From positions 1 to 7,142 of the forward strand of contig DMJA01000282.1 in the NCBI GenBank assembly GCA_003451935.1: 7,142 nt of DNA, written 5' to 3'. The notes under the pieces are model-generated. The model was not told the DNA's origin. It saw only the letters and a list, made by a program, of their open reading frames with translations, and ran no database searches. The position numbers and the translations under genes were made by a program. Shown one piece after another: positions 1 to 5,365 of the stretch (position 1 is its first letter; the number at the start of each line of letters is the position of its first letter). The DNA comes from Verrucomicrobiota bacterium (GTDB taxonomy: Bacteria; Verrucomicrobiota; Kiritimatiellia; CAIQIC01; Lenti-01).

Positions 1-710
1 TCGCCGATGCCGTTGATGGTGCACTCCACGCCGCGCGCGCCGCATTCGATGGCCGCCAGCGAATTCGCCACCGCCAGCCCAAGGTCGTTGTGGCAATGCA
101 CGTGCACCACGACGTCCTGCAGCTCCGGCACGTGCTCATGCAGATAGGTCAGCAGCTTGCGGAACTCCTGCGGCACCGTGAACCCGACCGTGTCGGGGAT
201 GTTGATCGTTGTGGCGCCCGCCGCAATGACCGCGCGGACCACCTCCGCCAGGAACTCCGGCTCCGTCCGCGAAGCGTCCTCGGGGCTGAACTGCACGTCC
301 TTGCAGAACTTCTTCGCATAGGCCACGCCCTCGACGGCTTGGCGGACAATCTCCTCCTTCGCCTTCTTCAGCTTGAACTCGCGGTGGATCGCGCTCGTCG
401 CGAGGAACACATGGATCCGGGCGCGCTCGCCCGCGGGCTTGAGCGCCTCCGCGCATTTCTCGATGTCGCTTTTCACGCAGCGCGCCAGCCCCGCGATGCG
501 GCACTTCTTGATCTCCGTGGCCACCTTCTTCACCGCCTCGAAGTCGCCCGGCGACGCCGCCGGGAACCCCGCCTCGATGATGTCCACGTTCAGTTTTTCG
601 AGCTGCCGCGCCACCTGCAGCTTCTCGTGCAGGCCCATGCTGGCGCCGGGGCATTGCTCCCCGTCGCGCAGCGTCGTATCGAAAATTATCACATGATCCG
701 GCTTCTTCAT
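1..710 (-). CDS. leuA: 2-isopropylmalate synthase, N-terminal part (cut by window edge)
   Basis: Catalyses the first committed step of leucine synthesis, condensing acetyl-CoA with 2-oxoisovalerate in the cytoplasm. The 236 visible residues cover most of the HMGL-like TIM barrel. Seen: FDTTLRDGEQ at 10-19, with the metal-ligand Asp11 and catalytic Arg15; SPEDASRTE at 142-150; HCHNDLG at 205-211, with the HxH metal ligands His205 and His207; and the INGIG signature at 232-236, where the window ends. The remaining barrel, linker and the C-terminal leucine-binding regulatory domain would lie outside. The ATG at 710 is chosen because the family motif begins ten residues in and AGGAAA (724-719) sits 8 nt upstream. 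The upstream region carries a leucine-codon leader and a terminator, which favours leuA over the related citramalate or homocitrate synthases. High confidence in family, slightly less in exact substrate. Confidence 0.95.
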   Translation of the reverse strand, partial: MKKPDHVIIFDTTLRDGEQCPGASMGLHEKLQVARQLEKLNVDIIEAGFPAASPGDFEAVKKVATEIKKCRIAGLARCVKSDIEKCAEALKPAGERARIHVFLATSAIHREFKLKKAKEEIVRQAVEGVAYAKKFCKDVQFSPEDASRTEPEFLAEVVRAVIAAGATTINIPDTVGFTVPQEFRKLLTYLHEHVPELQDVVVHVHCHNDLGLAVANSLAAIECGARGVECTINGIG

Positions 711-752
711 ATCCCTGGTTTCCTGTTTGGGGTCTCTCTCATCGGCCACGGG

Positions 753-788
753 CAACAAAACGCCCGCCAAGTTTCATGGTTGGCGGGC
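753..788 (-). terminator. Rho-independent terminator of the leuA attenuator
   Basis: On the minus strand GCCCGCCAA (788-780) and TTGGCGGGC (770-762) form a perfect 9-bp stem with a 9-nt loop, followed by GTTTTGTTG (761-753) as the U-rich tail. On the plus strand the stem is followed only by TTTCC, so the direction is minus. It lies 42 nt upstream of the leuA start and downstream of the leader ORF, the place of an attenuator terminator. It could also stop read-through from the permease genes. Termination itself is inferred. Confidence 0.85.
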
Positions 789-815
789 TTTCCGGAAAAC
801 AGACGGCTCCGGGAA

Positions 816-905
816 TCATCCAGCGCAACACCCGTCGCCCGCCGGGACACGGGTGTCGCCGCGCAACGCGAGAAGCAGGGCCTGAATGGAAATCGCCGTC
901 GTCAT
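816..905 (-). CDS. leuL: Leucine-rich leader peptide of the leuA attenuator (29 aa)
   Basis: A 29-codon ORF from ATG at 905 to TGA at 816. It encodes a run ALLLAL at residues 9-14 using CTG, CTT, CTC, GCG and TTG, so four of five consecutive codons (10-14) read leucine. The peptide itself probably has no function; ribosome stalling at these codons when Leu-tRNA is short would choose between the downstream RNA structures. The hairpin at 859-825 begins 4 nt after the last leucine codon, and the terminator follows the stop codon by 27 nt. No good Shine-Dalgarno precedes the ATG, but the predicted transcription start is at about 906-905, so it may be translated from a leaderless mRNA. The symbol is given by analogy with the E. 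coli leu operon leader, not by sequence homology. A chance ORF is possible but unlikely, given the promoter, leucine run, hairpin and terminator in the right order before leuA. Confidence 0.8.
   Translation of the reverse strand: MTTAISIQALLLALRGDTRVPAGDGCCAG
825..859 (-). promoter_or_regulatory. Leader hairpin 1:2 and antiterminator segment of the leuA attenuator
   Basis: In the leader RNA ACACCCGT (856-849) pairs perfectly with ACGGGTGT (835-828). The stem extends by one G-U and two G-C pairs to 859-849/835-825, 11 bp in all, around a 13-nt loop. The loop contains GGCGGGC (843-837), which is fully complementary to GCCCGCC (788-782), the 5' arm of the terminator. The two pairings give the mutually exclusive states of a classical attenuator. 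A ribosome stalled on the leucine codons (878-864) would reach into the 5' arm and free the loop to pair with the terminator. One running on to the stop at 816 would cover this region and allow termination. Pairings are read directly; the mechanism is inferred from known amino-acid attenuators. Confidence 0.65.
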
Positions 906-931
906 GCGGGGAAATAAACCATTCCCCCGCA
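905..931. repeat. Imperfect inverted repeat over the leuA leader -10 region
   Basis: TGCGGGGAA (905-913) and TTCCCCCGCA (922-931) are inverted repeats with one extra C in the second arm, separated by 8 nt that contain most of the predicted -10 element. No T-run follows on the minus strand, so it does not look like a terminator for the permease operon. It could be an operator, or in read-through transcripts a hairpin that hides the leader ATG. Confidence 0.4.
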
Positions 932-941
932 GGCCTGTCAA
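913..941 (-). promoter_or_regulatory. Sigma-70 type promoter for the leader and leuA
   Basis: A perfect TTGACA -35 box (941-936), a 17-nt spacer and TTTATT (918-913; 4 of 6 matches to TATAAT) lie 25 nt after the permease stop codon. The expected start of transcription, 7-8 nt past the -10 box, falls at 906-905, on or beside the leader ATG. The -35 box and spacing are strong and the -10 box is moderate. Confidence 0.65.
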
Positions 942-965
942 GGGCGCGGCCCCGGAAATCGCGTT

Positions 966-1877
966 TCAATCCTGCGCGGTGCGCAGGCGCGGATCGAGCG
1001 CGTCGCGCAGGGCATCGCCCAGCAGATTGAACGCCAGAACCACGGCGAAGATCGCCGCCGTCACCGCGGCCAGTTCCCACCACACGCCCTGCCACAGGCG
1101 CAGGCGGGCCGACGAAATCATGGTTCCCCAGCTCGGCTCGCCCTGGGCGCCGATGCCCAGAAAACTCAAGAACACCTCTGTGCCGATCGCCGCCGGGAAG
1201 CGAAGCGTAAACGACACCAAGGCCACATGGATCACATTCGGCAGGATATGCCGGAACAGGATCCTCGCATGCGAAAAACCCAGCGCGCGCGCCGCGCGCA
1301 CGTAGCCGCGCTCCTTTTGCCGAAAGACTTCGGCGCGGATCAGGCGGCATACGCCCACCCATGTCGTCAGGCCGATGGCCAGGAAAACGCCCAGCAACCC
1401 CTTTCCCACCACCATCGCGATCGCCAGCACGAACAGCAGCCCCGGGATCGACGCGAACGTCGTCGATAGCCACACCACGAAATCATCCATCTTGCCGCCA
1501 AAATATCCGCCAAGGCATCCCAGCAGCACGCCGATGGGAATGGCGATCAGCGACGACACCACGCCGACCTGGAACGCGATGCGCGCGCCCTGCACCAGCC
1601 GCAGGAGCACGTCGCGCCCGAGGCCGTCCGTCCCCAGCCAGTGGCCCGCGCCCGGCGACAAATATCGCGCGGCGAGGTCCTGCGCCTGCCAGGGCGGGGT
1701 GATATCCTTCCAGCCGTACCACGCATGGGCGGCCTCGCCCCACAGCGCCGCGAGGAAAAACACCGCCAGCACCGCGAGGCACGCCCGCGAAACACGGCTG
1801 GCCCACACTTGCCGCCACGCCTCGCGGCCGAACGACACGCCCGCGCGCGGCTCCGGAATTTCCGCTTCGCCGCTCAT
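966..1877 (-). CDS. ABC transporter permease, OppC/DppC/YejE family
   Basis: Inner-membrane subunit of a peptide/nickel-type ABC importer, 303 aa. Residues 31-50 form the first membrane helix. The OppC-type signature GTDGLGRDVLLRL is at 82-94. Further hydrophobic segments lie near 102-126, 132-158, 160-180, 216-242 and 267-289. The cytoplasmic EAA loop that docks on the ATPase is at 191-213 (YVRAARALG...ILP). The C-terminus ends in the family-typical LDPRL. The ATG at 1877 overlaps the TGA of the preceding permease by 4 nt (ATGA), indicating translational coupling and fixing the start. A long extension of this frame towards 3140 is only the antiframe of the upstream gene. The partner subunit looks YejB-like, which would suggest oligopeptides or microcin-like peptides, but substrate cannot be read from the permease. 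No ATPase or binding protein follows; leuA's leader is next. Confidence 0.93.
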   Translation of the reverse strand: MSGEAEIPEPRAGVSFGREAWRQVWASRVSRACLAVLAVFFLAALWGEAAHAWYGWKDITPPWQAQDLAARYLSPGAGHWLGTDGLGRDVLLRLVQGARIAFQVGVVSSLIAIPIGVLLGCLGGYFGGKMDDFVVWLSTTFASIPGLLFVLAIAMVVGKGLLGVFLAIGLTTWVGVCRLIRAEVFRQKERGYVRAARALGFSHARILFRHILPNVIHVALVSFTLRFPAAIGTEVFLSFLGIGAQGEPSWGTMISSARLRLWQGVWWELAAVTAAIFAVVLAFNLLGDALRDALDPRLRTAQD

Positions 1878-3142
1878 GACAGCTTGACCCTCGGATCGAC
1901 CCACGCCAGGGCGACATCCGCCAAGATGTTCGCCGCCGTGAACAAGAGCGCGCCAACGAGCACCACCGCGCGAATCACATCCACGTCCGACGAATGGATC
2001 GCGTTCAGGCTCAAATATCCCAGCCCCGGAATCCCGAAGAAGCTCTCCAGCAGCAAACTCCCCGTATAGAGGAACGGCAGCGCCAGCGCCACGTTGGTGA
2101 TGACCGGCCCCAGCGCGTTCTTCAGCACGTGCTTGAACAAAACTTTGCCTTCGCCCAGCCCCTTGGCGAACGCCGTGCGCACGTAGTCCTTGTGCATCTC
2201 CTCCAGCAGAATCGTCCGGTAGAAGCGCACGTTCGCGCCCAGCCCCGTCGCCACGCCGATCAGCACCGGCAGCAGCAGATTCTTCCACGACTCGAAGCCC
2301 CACACGGGGAACCAGCCGAGCTTGTAGGCCAGCACGAACTGCCCGATCACGATCCAGACGAGGTAGTTCACGCTCATCAGCGCCACGCACACGGCGACGA
2401 GCCCGCGGTCCAGCCACGAGCCGCGCCGGTACGCGCACAGCAGCGCCAGCACGAGGCTCACCACCAGCTCCACGATCAGGATCGGCACCGTCAGCGCGAG
2501 GCTCGGCCCGATGCCGGCCAGAAGCAGACGCCCCACCGGCTGGTTCAGGCTGGCGCTCGTTCCGAAATCCAGCCGCAGCAATCGCTTCACGTAATCCAGC
2601 AGCTGGCTGTCGAAGAAATGCCGCGTGGCCTTCTCCAGCCTCACCGCGCGGATTTCCACGGGGCCGCCGGACGCGCGGAACTCCGGGTTTTCCACGCTGT
2701 GGAAACATTTTTTCCATTGTGTGGAAAAACCGCGAAACTTTTTTCCATTGTGTGGAAAACCGGGCCCGCCGCCCGTCACCGCCAGCCGCCATCGCCCGCC
2801 TTCGGGCAGCGGAAACGCCAGCGGCAGCGCCAGTTCTTCGCCGTCCTCGAGCCGAAGCCCGCCGGTCTCGCCCGCGCCCCACTGGGCCCGGACGCCGGGC
2901 GGCGCGTTTTCGAAATCCACTTCTTCCAGCGCGCGGGTTCCCGTCCAGTGGCCGAAGAACAGCGGTTTGTCGTAGCCCCGCGCCACATCGAATTCCTCCA
3001 GCGAGCGGGCGGCGGCATTCTGCCCCAGCACCATCGCCGCGGGCGAGCCGCCCACGACGTTGAACAACACAAAGGTGACGAGCACGACCCCGGCCACCGT
3101 CGGGATCGCCTGCACCAGCCGCTTGGCTACGTAGCGCCACAT
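1874..3142 (-). CDS. ABC transporter permease, OppB/DppB/YejB family, with enlarged extracytoplasmic loop
   Basis: First permease subunit of a peptide-type importer, 422 aa, longer than a typical DppB (about 340) or YejB (about 365). It starts MWRYVAKRLVQAIPT, the usual N-terminus, with membrane helix 1 at about 11-32. Further helices are near 206-237, 246-275, 288-303, 346-364 and 388-412. The EAA loop is at 319-344 (DYVRTAFAKGLG). FFGIPGLG at 368-375 and the final WVDPRVKLS are family-typical. The excess length is in the loop between helices 1 and 2 (about 33-205). That loop holds a Gly-rich, probably beta-stranded stretch (93-170), interrupted at 129-152 by residues encoded by three DNA palindromes. 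The start is 10 nt after the aroK stop and has only a weak ribosome binding site, so reinitiation after aroK is likely. It pairs with the downstream permease. The frame stays open through the repeats, so I call it intact. Confidence 0.92.
   Translation of the reverse strand: MWRYVAKRLVQAIPTVAGVVLVTFVLFNVVGGSPAAMVLGQNAAARSLEEFDVARGYDKPLFFGHWTGTRALEEVDFENAPPGVRAQWGAGETGGLRLEDGEELALPLAFPLPEGGRWRLAVTGGGPGFPHNGKKFRGFSTQWKKCFHSVENPEFRASGGPVEIRAVRLEKATRHFFDSQLLDYVKRLLRLDFGTSASLNQPVGRLLLAGIGPSLALTVPILIVELVVSLVLALLCAYRRGSWLDRGLVAVCVALMSVNYLVWIVIGQFVLAYKLGWFPVWGFESWKNLLLPVLIGVATGLGANVRFYRTILLEEMHKDYVRTAFAKGLGEGKVLFKHVLKNALGPVITNVALALPFLYTGSLLLESFFGIPGLGYLSLNAIHSSDVDVIRAVVLVGALLFTAANILADVALAWVDPRVKLS
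2687..2759. repeat. Three tandem TTTCCA-n5-TGGAAA palindromes inside the permease gene
   Basis: Three short palindromes lie in 73 bp. Copy A has arms TTTCCAC/GTGGAAA (2689-2695/2699-2705) around GCT. Copy B has arms TTTTTCCA/TGGAAAAA (2709-2716/2722-2729) around TTGTG. Copy C has arms TTTTCCA/TGGAAAA (2741-2747/2753-2759) around TTGTG. B and C share 21 identical bases (2708-2728 and 2739-2759) at a 31-bp offset. They are strikingly AT-rich against the GC-rich surroundings. The core has no stop codon in any of six frames, and the three copies are read in three different frames by the permease gene (FPHNGK, FSTQWK, FHSVEN). This looks like a REP-like dispersed element that has spread within the gene. 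Genome-wide occurrence cannot be seen here. Confidence 0.85.
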
Positions 3143-3152
3143 ACGCGGAACG

Positions 3153-3671
3153 TCAGTCCGGCTTCTTCCACAGGTCGAGCAGGCGGGCCGCGAGCGCGTC
3201 CAGATCGGTGTCGGAGGTGTCGACCTGGTTGGGAATCTTTGCGTAGAGCGGCGCGCGGGCGGCGAGCAGGGCGCGGACTTTCTTTTCCGGATCTTCGCCC
3301 GCCAGCAGCGGGCGCTTTTTCGAGCGCGCCGTGCGATCCAGAATGACTTCGGGCCGGGCCGTCAGGCAGACCAGCACGCCGTTCGCGCCCAGTGCGCGCA
3401 GGTTCTCCTCGCGCAGTACCACGCCACCGCCGCAGGAAATGACCGCCCCCTCCTTCGTCCCCCATTCCGCCGCCAGCTGCGATTCCATGTTGCGAAAGGC
3501 CTCTTCGCCGTCTTCGGCGAATATGCGGGCAATGGACTTCCCCGCGCGGCACTCCAGCTCCGCATCCATTTCCAGGAAGGGACAACCGGCGAGGGCGGCC
3601 ACGCGCCGGCCGACCGCGCTTTTCCCCGTCCCCATGAAGCCCAGCAGCACCAGATTGTCGCGCTTGTCCAT
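3153..3671 (-). CDS. aroK: Shikimate kinase
   Basis: Phosphorylates the 3-OH of shikimate with ATP, step five of the shikimate pathway, in the cytoplasm. Its 172 aa are the normal length. Walker A is GFMGTGKS (11-18). Shikimate-site residues are Asp36, Arg60 (in AFRNMES) and the triple Gly 81-83 (SCGGGVV). The LID carries Arg120 (KKRPLL) and the late Arg139 precedes PLYAKI. The usual F-x-D-x-D appears as F-L-E-M-D (32-36), so the first Asp, near the Mg-ATP site, is Glu here. That is a conservative change and probably tolerated. ATG at 3671 has GAGGGGG 6 nt upstream. It lies 27 nt after the EIIA-like gene and 10 nt before the permease, so it is cotranscribed with genes of unrelated function. 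AroK and AroL are not distinguishable here; aroK is used as the general name. Confidence 0.95.
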   Translation of the reverse strand: MDKRDNLVLLGFMGTGKSAVGRRVAALAGCPFLEMDAELECRAGKSIARIFAEDGEEAFRNMESQLAAEWGTKEGAVISCGGGVVLREENLRALGANGVLVCLTARPEVILDRTARSKKRPLLAGEDPEKKVRALLAARAPLYAKIPNQVDTSDTDLDALAARLLDLWKKPD

Positions 3672-3698
3672 CCGGCGCCCCCTCTGCGGGAAGGAAAC

Positions 3699-4535
3699 CT
3701 ATTGAATGACGAGGCGCGTCGTCTTCATCAGCGCCTTCCAGAGCTTTTCAGGCGTATCCGCCTCCAGCAGCTTGTCGCGGTTTTCCGGCTTCTGGAAGAC
3801 TTGCGCCAGGCCGGACAACAGCTTGAGGTAGAACGCGCTCGCCGCCGTGGGAATCACCATGAAGAACACGATGCGCGTCTGGGCCTTGCCGGCCGGATCG
3901 AACTTGATGCCCTTGGAGGTGATGCCCAGGGCCAGGGTCAGCGCCCCGCCCTCGATGCTGCGCACGTGCGGAAAGGCCAAGCCGCTTTCCACCGCCGTCG
4001 AAATGATCGCCTCGCGCTTGAGCGCGGATTCCAGCAGCTGGCCCGCATCGTCCACGAATCCCTCATCCTTGAGCTTCTGGCACATCTCGGCCAGCACCGT
4101 TTCGCGGTCCGCGCCTTTCAGCGCGGGCAGCATCAGCGTTTCGGCGGAAAACCGCTCGATGCCGACCTTGGGCGGATCGCTGCGCCGGGGTGCCTTGCGC
4201 GTGTTGCGGGCGCTGGACGCCCGGTAGAACAGCAGCCGGGCGCAGGAGGGGCACTGGTAGATCTGTTCGGCCGCATGCACCTTGTGCACCAGCGACACCG
4301 GCAGCGCCATCCCGCAGGCGGTGCAGACCCCGTTGACCACCGGCACGATGGCCAACGGCCCCTTCTGCAGCAGCCGCGAGAATTGAAGCCCGAGGTCGGC
4401 GGGGATTTCCTTGGTCAGCGAGGAGATGGAGGCATCCAACTGGTCCAACTGGGATCCAGGCATTCCGGCCTCCTGTTGCGCGCGGGCGATGATGAGTTCC
4501 TGAAGCTGGACCAGAAGGTTGATGATCGGTTGCAT
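3699..4535 (-). CDS. C4 zinc ribbon fused to PTS EIIA (fructose/mannitol/Ntr-type) domain
   Basis: A 278-aa fusion. Residues 1-58 are predicted helical with heptad-like Leu/Ile spacing. Residues 71-104 form a zinc ribbon, CTACGMALP...YQCPSCARLLFY, with Cys71, Cys74, Cys95 and Cys98, closely resembling the zf-RING_7 ribbon of COG1579 proteins. A basic linker (106-124) leads to an EIIA type-2 domain (about 128-275) with the phosphorylatable His190 in AFPH. No HPr, EIIB or EIIC domain is present, so a regulatory role like PtsN (EIIA-Ntr) is more likely than sugar uptake; the ribbon may bind protein or nucleic acid. ATG at 4535 is preferred because AGGA (4544-4541) lies 5 nt upstream and because an in-frame start at 4658 would lie upstream of the promoter at 4609-4581. 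It is first in a unit with aroK and the permeases. Domains are confident; function is inferred. Confidence 0.88.
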   Translation of the reverse strand: MQPIINLLVQLQELIIARAQQEAGMPGSQLDQLDASISSLTKEIPADLGLQFSRLLQKGPLAIVPVVNGVCTACGMALPVSLVHKVHAAEQIYQCPSCARLLFYRASSARNTRKAPRRSDPPKVGIERFSAETLMLPALKGADRETVLAEMCQKLKDEGFVDDAGQLLESALKREAIISTAVESGLAFPHVRSIEGGALTLALGITSKGIKFDPAGKAQTRIVFFMVIPTAASAFYLKLLSGLAQVFQKPENRDKLLEADTPEKLWKALMKTTRLVIQ

Positions 4536-4580
4536 GGATTTCCTATTGAAACAATACGGGTAATATGAACAACGGTTTTG

Positions 4581-4609
4581 GTTATACACGGGGAAAGGCC
4601 GTTTGTAAA
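4581..4609 (-). promoter_or_regulatory. Sigma-70 type promoter of the EIIA-aroK-permease operon
   Basis: TTTACA (4609-4604) and TATAAC (4586-4581) each match the consensus at 5 of 6 positions and are separated by exactly 17 nt. The expected start near 4574 gives a 5' leader of about 40 nt with an AGGAAA ribosome binding site before the ATG at 4535. It lies in the 119-nt gap after the AlkD-like gene. No operator is evident. Confidence 0.75.
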
Positions 4610-4654
4610 GGAGATCGGCGGGGACGCGGAATTTTCCGGCCCTCCCCGGCGCGA

Positions 4655-5365
4655 TCAACGCCGGGAACGCCAGCTCTTCCGCTCCGACGGCTGGAATTTC
4701 TCGATGGCGTAGCGCAGCATGGTCCGCGGCATCCGCGCCGCGTGGCGCGACAAAAAATCGCGCAGGGCCTCCGCATCCCGCTTGCCGGCCTCGCGCAGCA
4801 TCCAGCCCGCCGCTTTGTGCATCAAATCCTCTTCATCGTCCAACAGCCGCTCCGCCAGCCAGAAGGTGTTGGACAGCTCCCCCCGCCGGATGGGCTCCAG
4901 CGTCGAAACCATCGCGATGCGCCGCTCCCAGAGACTCCTTGATCCCGCCAGCCGCCCCAGCGCCCGGCGGCCCCCGCCCGGCGGCAAGTGCCGGCCTACA
5001 ATCCCCGGCGCGCTCGCATCCACCAGGTCCCAGTTGTTGATCCGGCCGGACTTCGACAAATAGAAATCGAAGATCGCGGCGCGTCCGGCCGCACCGCTTT
5101 CCGCATAGGCCCGCACCAGCGCAAGCACCCCGAAAAACCGTGCTTCGTGCACCGGCGAATCCAGCAGCTCGCCGGCCACCTTCGGCGGCACCTCGGGAAA
5201 TCGCGCGAGAACCGCGCGGACCTGCGGGACCTTCAGCCCCCAGAATACGTCGCCCTCGCCGTATTCGCCCGGGCCTGTCTTGAAGAACCGGCGCAAGACT
5301 GCCGCCTGGGCCGGATTTCGATGCCGCGCCAGCTCCCGCAGGATGGCCGCAGCGGTAGCCGTCAC
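4655..5365 (-). CDS. AlkD-type DNA alkylation repair enzyme (HEAT-repeat DNA glycosylase)
   Basis: A 236-aa all-helical protein of the DNA_alkylation_repair (AlkD/AlkC) family, which excises cationic N3- and N7-alkylpurines. The length fits AlkD. The characteristic NNWDLVD at 110-116 gives Trp112 and Asp116, which align with Trp109 and catalytic Asp113 of Bacillus cereus AlkD. AAGWMLREAG at 185-194 gives the third aromatic, Trp188 (Trp187 in AlkD). LWERRIAMVST at 145-155 and the C-terminal MLRYAIEKF (216-224) are also family-typical. The GTG start at 5365 overlaps the preceding TGA (GTGA). It is preferred over an upstream in-frame ATG at 5512, which would run through the neighbouring gene, and the family match begins only after the GTG. 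It closes the RND/PII-like unit, so coupled expression with efflux is likely. Catalytic residues appear intact. Confidence 0.92.
   Translation of the reverse strand: MTATAAAILRELARHRNPAQAAVLRRFFKTGPGEYGEGDVFWGLKVPQVRAVLARFPEVPPKVAGELLDSPVHEARFFGVLALVRAYAESGAAGRAAIFDFYLSKSGRINNWDLVDASAPGIVGRHLPPGGGRRALGRLAGSRSLWERRIAMVSTLEPIRRGELSNTFWLAERLLDDEEDLMHKAAGWMLREAGKRDAEALRDFLSRHAARMPRTMLRYAIEKFQPSERKSWRSRR

Noticed and set aside
753..788. Terminator read simply as the end of the permease operon
   Set aside because: It lies 177 nt beyond the permease stop, with a promoter and Leu-rich ORF in between, and its 5' arm is complementary to the leader. The attenuator explanation accounts for more.
902..922. 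Six-codon ORF (ATG at 922, TGA at 904-902) overlapping the leader ATG
   Set aside because: It overlaps the -10 box, so it could only exist on read-through RNA, and the length is within chance.
2708..2759. Possible CRISPR array from the 21-bp direct repeats
   Set aside because: Only two exact copies and one diverged copy, with gaps of about 10 nt or less, inside an open reading frame of a conserved permease, and without cas genes.
966..3140. A 724-residue minus-strand frame starting at 3140
   Set aside because: Its first 420 or so residues are the antiframe of the OppB-type permease (Arg/Gly/Ala-rich, no domain). Only the part from the ATG at 1877 is a real gene, the OppC-type permease.
1994..3346. 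450-codon plus-strand frame, and similar ones at 90-917 and 3702-4568
   Set aside because: They lie opposite well-identified genes and have His/Gln/Arg-rich composition typical of the reverse of GC-rich coding DNA, with no recognisable motif.
4536..4658. N-terminal extension of the zinc ribbon-EIIA protein to an ATG at 4658
   Set aside because: It would begin upstream of the strong promoter at 4609-4581, the extra 41 residues show no domain, and the ATG at 4535 has a good ribosome binding site.
4645..4665. Hairpin CCCGGCG/CGCCGGG at the end of the alkD-like gene as a terminator
   Set aside because: The stop codon lies in its loop and no T-run follows on the minus strand. It may slow transcription but cannot be called an intrinsic terminator.
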